Source of the DNA: a bacterium
GTDB taxonomy: Bacteria > Desulfobacterota > Deferrisomatia > Deferrisomatales > BM512
Assembly: GCA_009724975.1 (NCBI GenBank)
Contig: SRXB01000070.1
Span: 1 to 8,609 of the forward strand
Direction: 5' to 3'
Length of the DNA: 8,609 nucleotides
The notes below the pieces were generated by a model, which saw nothing but the letters and a program-made list of their open reading frames with translations, did not search any database and had not been told where the DNA came from. Shown piece after piece: positions 5,950 to 8,609 of this stretch. How positions within the stretch are numbered: the first letter of the stretch is position 1; every line of letters starts with the position of its first letter. The translations under genes and the position numbers were made by a program.

Positions 5950-8211
5950 ATGGGAAAATCTCTCCTGATAGTCGAAAGCCCGGCCAAGGCCAGGACAATA
6001 AAGCGCTATCTGGGCAAGGATTTTGACGTGGAGGCCTCGGTCGGCCACGTAAAGGACCTGCCTAAGTCCACCCTGGGGGTGGATATAGAAAACGGCTTTA
6101 TGCCCGATTACGGGGTAATCCGCGGCAAGGGCAAGGTCATCGCCACCCTGAAGAAAGCCGCCGAAACCGCCGACGCCATCTACCTCGCGCCCGACCCCGA
6201 CCGCGAGGGCGAGGCGATAGCCTGGCACATAGCCCAGGAGATAGCCCCCAAAAAGGGCGGCGCGCCGATGATGCGCGTCATGATTCACGAGATAACGAAA
6301 AAGGGTGTCGAATACGCCATCCAAAACCCCCTCAAGCTCAACGAGGACCGCTACAACGCCCAGCAGGCTCGAAGGATACTCGACCGGCTGGTGGGCTACC
6401 AGATAAGCCCGATTCTCTGGCGCAAGGTCAAGCGCGGCCTTTCGGCTGGGAGGGTGCAGTCGGTGGCCCTTAGGCTGGTGGTCGAGCGCGAGGCCGAGAT
6501 ACGCGCCTTCAAGCCCGAGGAATACTGGAATCTCAAGGCGTGGATGGACGGGGGGATTCCACCGACCTTTCTCACCCGCCTTGTTAAAATCGACGGCAAA
6601 AAGGCGAAGATGTCGGATGGAGCCGCCGCAAGCGCGGCAAAGGAGGAGCTTTCCAAAGAGAAGTTCCGCCTCGTCTCCATCGAGAAAAAGAGCCAGAAGC
6701 GCTTTCCCTCGCCTCCTTTCATAACCTCCACCCTCCAGCGCGAGGCCTCGCTGAAACTTCGCTTCACCACCAAAAAGACGATGATGGTGGCGCAAAGACT
6801 TTATGAGGGCGTTGACGTCGAGGGCCAGCCGGTCGGCCTCATAACTTACATGAGAACCGACTCCACCCGCCTTTCCGGCGGCGCGGTCGAGGCCTGCCGC
6901 GAGTTCATAGCCTCGGCCTACGGCTCCGCCAGCGTGCCGGAGAAGCCCAACATCTACCAGGCCAAGAAAAACGCGCAGGACGCCCACGAGGCGGTCCGCC
7001 CCACCTCCATGGAATACCCGCCCGAGAAGGTGAAGAGGTATCTGGACAAGGACCAGTACCTTCTTTACAAGCTCATTTGGGACCGCTTCGTCGCCTGCCA
7101 GATGAAGCCCGCCCTTTTCGACCGCACCATCTTCGATATCGAGGCTGGCCGCTATCTTCTTCGCGCCGTGGGTTCGATACTTCGCTTCAAGGGGTTCATG
7201 GCCCTTTACGTGGAGGACACCGAGGCCGTCGCCGGAGAGGAGAACGAGGAAGAGGAGGGGCTTTTGCCCGACCTGAAGGAAGGGCAGGAACTCAAGCTGG
7301 AAAAACTTGAGACCACCCAGCACTTCACCCAGCCCCCGCCGCGCTTTTCCGAGGCCTCGCTGGTTAAGGAGCTTGAGGAAAAGGGGATTGGCCGCCCGTC
7401 CACCTACGCCTCCATCCTCTCCACCATCCGCGACAAGGGTTACGTTGACGTTGAGGAGCGTCGCTTTAAACCCACCGACCTTGGCGAGATAGTCTGCGAG
7501 CTTCTGGTCAAGAGCTTCCCAAAGGTCTTCGACGTGGGGTTCACCGCCGGAATGGAGGAGAACCTTGACAACGTGGAGGCTGGCAAGCGCGACTGGAAGG
7601 AGCTTTTAAAGGAGTTTTACGGCCCCTTCGCCGATTCCCTGGCCGCCGCCGAGGGGTCGATGGAGAATGTGCGCGCCCGCGCCGAGCTTACGGAGATAGA
7701 TTGCGACCGCTGTGCCTCGAAGATGGCGGTCAAGTGGGGCAAGAACGGCTTTTTCCTCGCCTGCTCCAATTATCCCGCCTGCAAGAACGCAAAGGGCTTC
7801 TCAAGAAAGGCCGACGGCACCATTGAGATCTCCGAGGGGGAGAAACTTGGGGAAGATTGCCCCGAGTGCGGCTCCAACCTCCTTGTGCGCACCGGAAGGA
7901 GGGGCCGCTTCATCGCCTGCACCGATTATCCCAAGTGCAAATACACCCGCCCCGTCGGGACGGGCGTTCCCTGTCCGGGCGACGGGCAAAACCCATGCGC
8001 GGGCGAGCTTGTGGAAAAGCAGTCCAAGACCGGACGGGTCTTTTACGCCTGCAACCAGTGGCCAAAGTGCAACTACGCCCTTTGGGACCGGCCCATTCCC
8101 CGCGAATGCCCCGATTGCAAGAGCCCCTTCCTCATCGAGAAGGTCAGCCAGAAGGGCACGATGATCCGCTGCCCGAAGAAGGGTTGCGGCTACAAGGAAA
8201 ACCAGGAATAA
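5950..8211 (+). CDS. topA: DNA topoisomerase I (type IA)
   Basis: At 753 aa, TopA relaxes negative supercoils by cutting one strand through a 5'-phosphotyrosine. The TOPRIM domain carries Glu9 in VESPAK and the acidic triad Asp82, Asp84 and Glu86 in PDPDREGE. GLSAGRVQS is at 163-171. The catalytic tyrosine is Tyr300 in GLITYMRTDST. The C-terminus holds four zinc-ribbon units: Cys585/588/605/611, Cys637/640/657/663, Cys675/683/701/707 and Cys720/723/741/746. The third has seven residues between its first two Cys, where the others have two. The start ATG 5950 has AAGGA about 10 nt upstream. It is the second gene of the dprA operon, 14 nt after it. The trmFO gene that often follows topA in other bacteria is absent; a terminator follows instead. 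Confidence 0.97.
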   Translation: MGKSLLIVESPAKARTIKRYLGKDFDVEASVGHVKDLPKSTLGVDIENGFMPDYGVIRGKGKVIATLKKAAETADAIYLAPDPDREGEAIAWHIAQEIAPKKGGAPMMRVMIHEITKKGVEYAIQNPLKLNEDRYNAQQARRILDRLVGYQISPILWRKVKRGLSAGRVQSVALRLVVEREAEIRAFKPEEYWNLKAWMDGGIPPTFLTRLVKIDGKKAKMSDGAAASAAKEELSKEKFRLVSIEKKSQKRFPSPPFITSTLQREASLKLRFTTKKTMMVAQRLYEGVDVEGQPVGLITYMRTDSTRLSGGAVEACREFIASAYGSASVPEKPNIYQAKKNAQDAHEAVRPTSMEYPPEKVKRYLDKDQYLLYKLIWDRFVACQMKPALFDRTIFDIEAGRYLLRAVGSILRFKGFMALYVEDTEAVAGEENEEEEGLLPDLKEGQELKLEKLETTQHFTQPPPRFSEASLVKELEEKGIGRPSTYASILSTIRDKGYVDVEERRFKPTDLGEIVCELLVKSFPKVFDVGFTAGMEENLDNVEAGKRDWKELLKEFYGPFADSLAAAEGSMENVRARAELTEIDCDRCASKMAVKWGKNGFFLACSNYPACKNAKGFSRKADGTIEISEGEKLGEDCPECGSNLLVRTGRRGRFIACTDYPKCKYTRPVGTGVPCPGDGQNPCAGELVEKQSKTGRVFYACNQWPKCNYALWDRPIPRECPDCKSPFLIEKVSQKGTMIRCPKKGCGYKENQE

Positions 8212-8228
8212 AAGATTTTTGGCGAAAT

Positions 8229-8270
8229 AAAAGGGCGGCTCCCTAGCGGAGGCCGCCCTTTTTCGTTTTT
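8229..8270 (+). terminator. bidirectional intrinsic terminator between topA and the converging gene
   Basis: AAGGGCGGC (8231-8239) pairs with GCCGCCCTT (8252-8260), extended by A-T pairs at the base. TTTTTCGTTTTT follows on the plus strand, and the minus strand reads TTTTATTT beyond the stem. It lies 18 nt after the topA stop and just past the stop of the minus-strand gene, so it can end both transcripts. Confidence 0.9.
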
Positions 8271-8278
8271 ATGCGCGG

Positions 8279-8609
8279 TCAGTAGCCGATGAAGTAGTGG
8301 ATGCCGCCCGCGGCGATCTCGTTGAGGGTCGAAAAGGCGTCCGAGTACCCGGACGAGGAGGTGGTGGGAAGCCCTATTTCGTCGAAGGTGTACTGGAATG
8401 GCCCCGTGCAGAGGGTGGAATCGCCGCCCGGCGGGTTGTAATAGGTGGTGGAGCCGTCGAAGAAGTCCATGTACTGGGTGGTGAATGCGTCGTCCCAGCA
8501 CTCGTTCACCTGATTGGTTGAAAGGAGGTCGCCGCCGCTTATGGCGACTTCCGCCCTGCCGTCGGCCTGGTTCAGGAAGGCGAGGCGTATGTCCAGAGTC
8601 TCGGGAGTT
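8279..8609 (-). CDS. partial gene of unknown function, cut by the right edge
   Basis: Only the C-terminal 109 codons are present. The frame is open from the stop TGA (8281-8279) to the window edge, with no stop and no convincing start, so the true start lies beyond 8609. A GTG at 8509 is internal, since the reading continues upstream through AEVAISGGDLLSTNQ. The fragment is acidic and rich in Thr, Ser, Gly and aromatic residues, with two Cys (in NECW and TLCTG) that could form a disulfide. It reads like an exported or surface protein, but that is inference and I recognise no family. It faces topA and shares its terminator. Confidence 0.6.
   Translation of the reverse strand, partial: TPETLDIRLAFLNQADGRAEVAISGGDLLSTNQVNECWDDAFTTQYMDFFDGSTTYYNPPGGDSTLCTGPFQYTFDEIGLPTTSSSGYSDAFSTLNEIAAGGIHYFIGY

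Noticed and set aside
5380..7323. A 647-codon open frame on the minus strand across dprA and topA
   Set aside because: It is fully antisense to two genes with complete catalytic motifs. Long antisense frames arise from GC-rich codon bias, and its translation shows no domain.

Overview
This is a chromosomal housekeeping segment, with every gene in it intact except one cut by the right edge. It suggests a GC-rich Gram-negative bacterium: there is an exported outer-membrane beta-barrel protein, a short DksA, and a PriA/DprA/TopA set. The short DksA and the dprA-topA pairing fit a deltaproteobacterial lineage (Desulfuromonadota/Desulfobacterota type), but that is an inference from style, not a sequence match. 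I see no phage, transposase, CRISPR array, toxin, defence gene or tRNA/rRNA.

Layout. Positions 1-328 hold no gene but are dense in inverted repeats: a perfect 24-bp palindrome, two related 32-nt hairpin modules, a small hairpin, a REP-like element with a GTAG foot, then a G-depleted C-rich stretch. A terminator at 270-300 serves the minus-strand barrel gene (329-1183). That gene is divergent from dksA (1285-1644), with about 100 nt between them. dksA is followed by a textbook intrinsic terminator that sits on the first codons of a membrane-anchored protein of unknown function (1697-2296). That gene abuts priA (2306-4708). A 135-nt gap with a pyrimidine tract, a candidate promoter and an operator-like palindrome leads to dprA (4844-5935). 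topA (5950-8211) follows after 14 nt and ends at a bidirectional terminator, shared with a partial minus-strand gene that runs off the right edge (8279 to >8609).

How the genes fit together. PriA restarts collapsed forks, DprA loads RecA on incoming single strands, and TopA removes negative supercoils, so the centre of the window is a DNA-maintenance block. DksA tunes RNA polymerase with ppGpp and also limits replication-transcription conflicts in known systems, but it appears to be its own transcription unit here. The genes are conventional. The points worth a second look are non-coding: the terminator on a start codon, the covarying hairpin pair, the REP-like element and the dprA leader palindrome.
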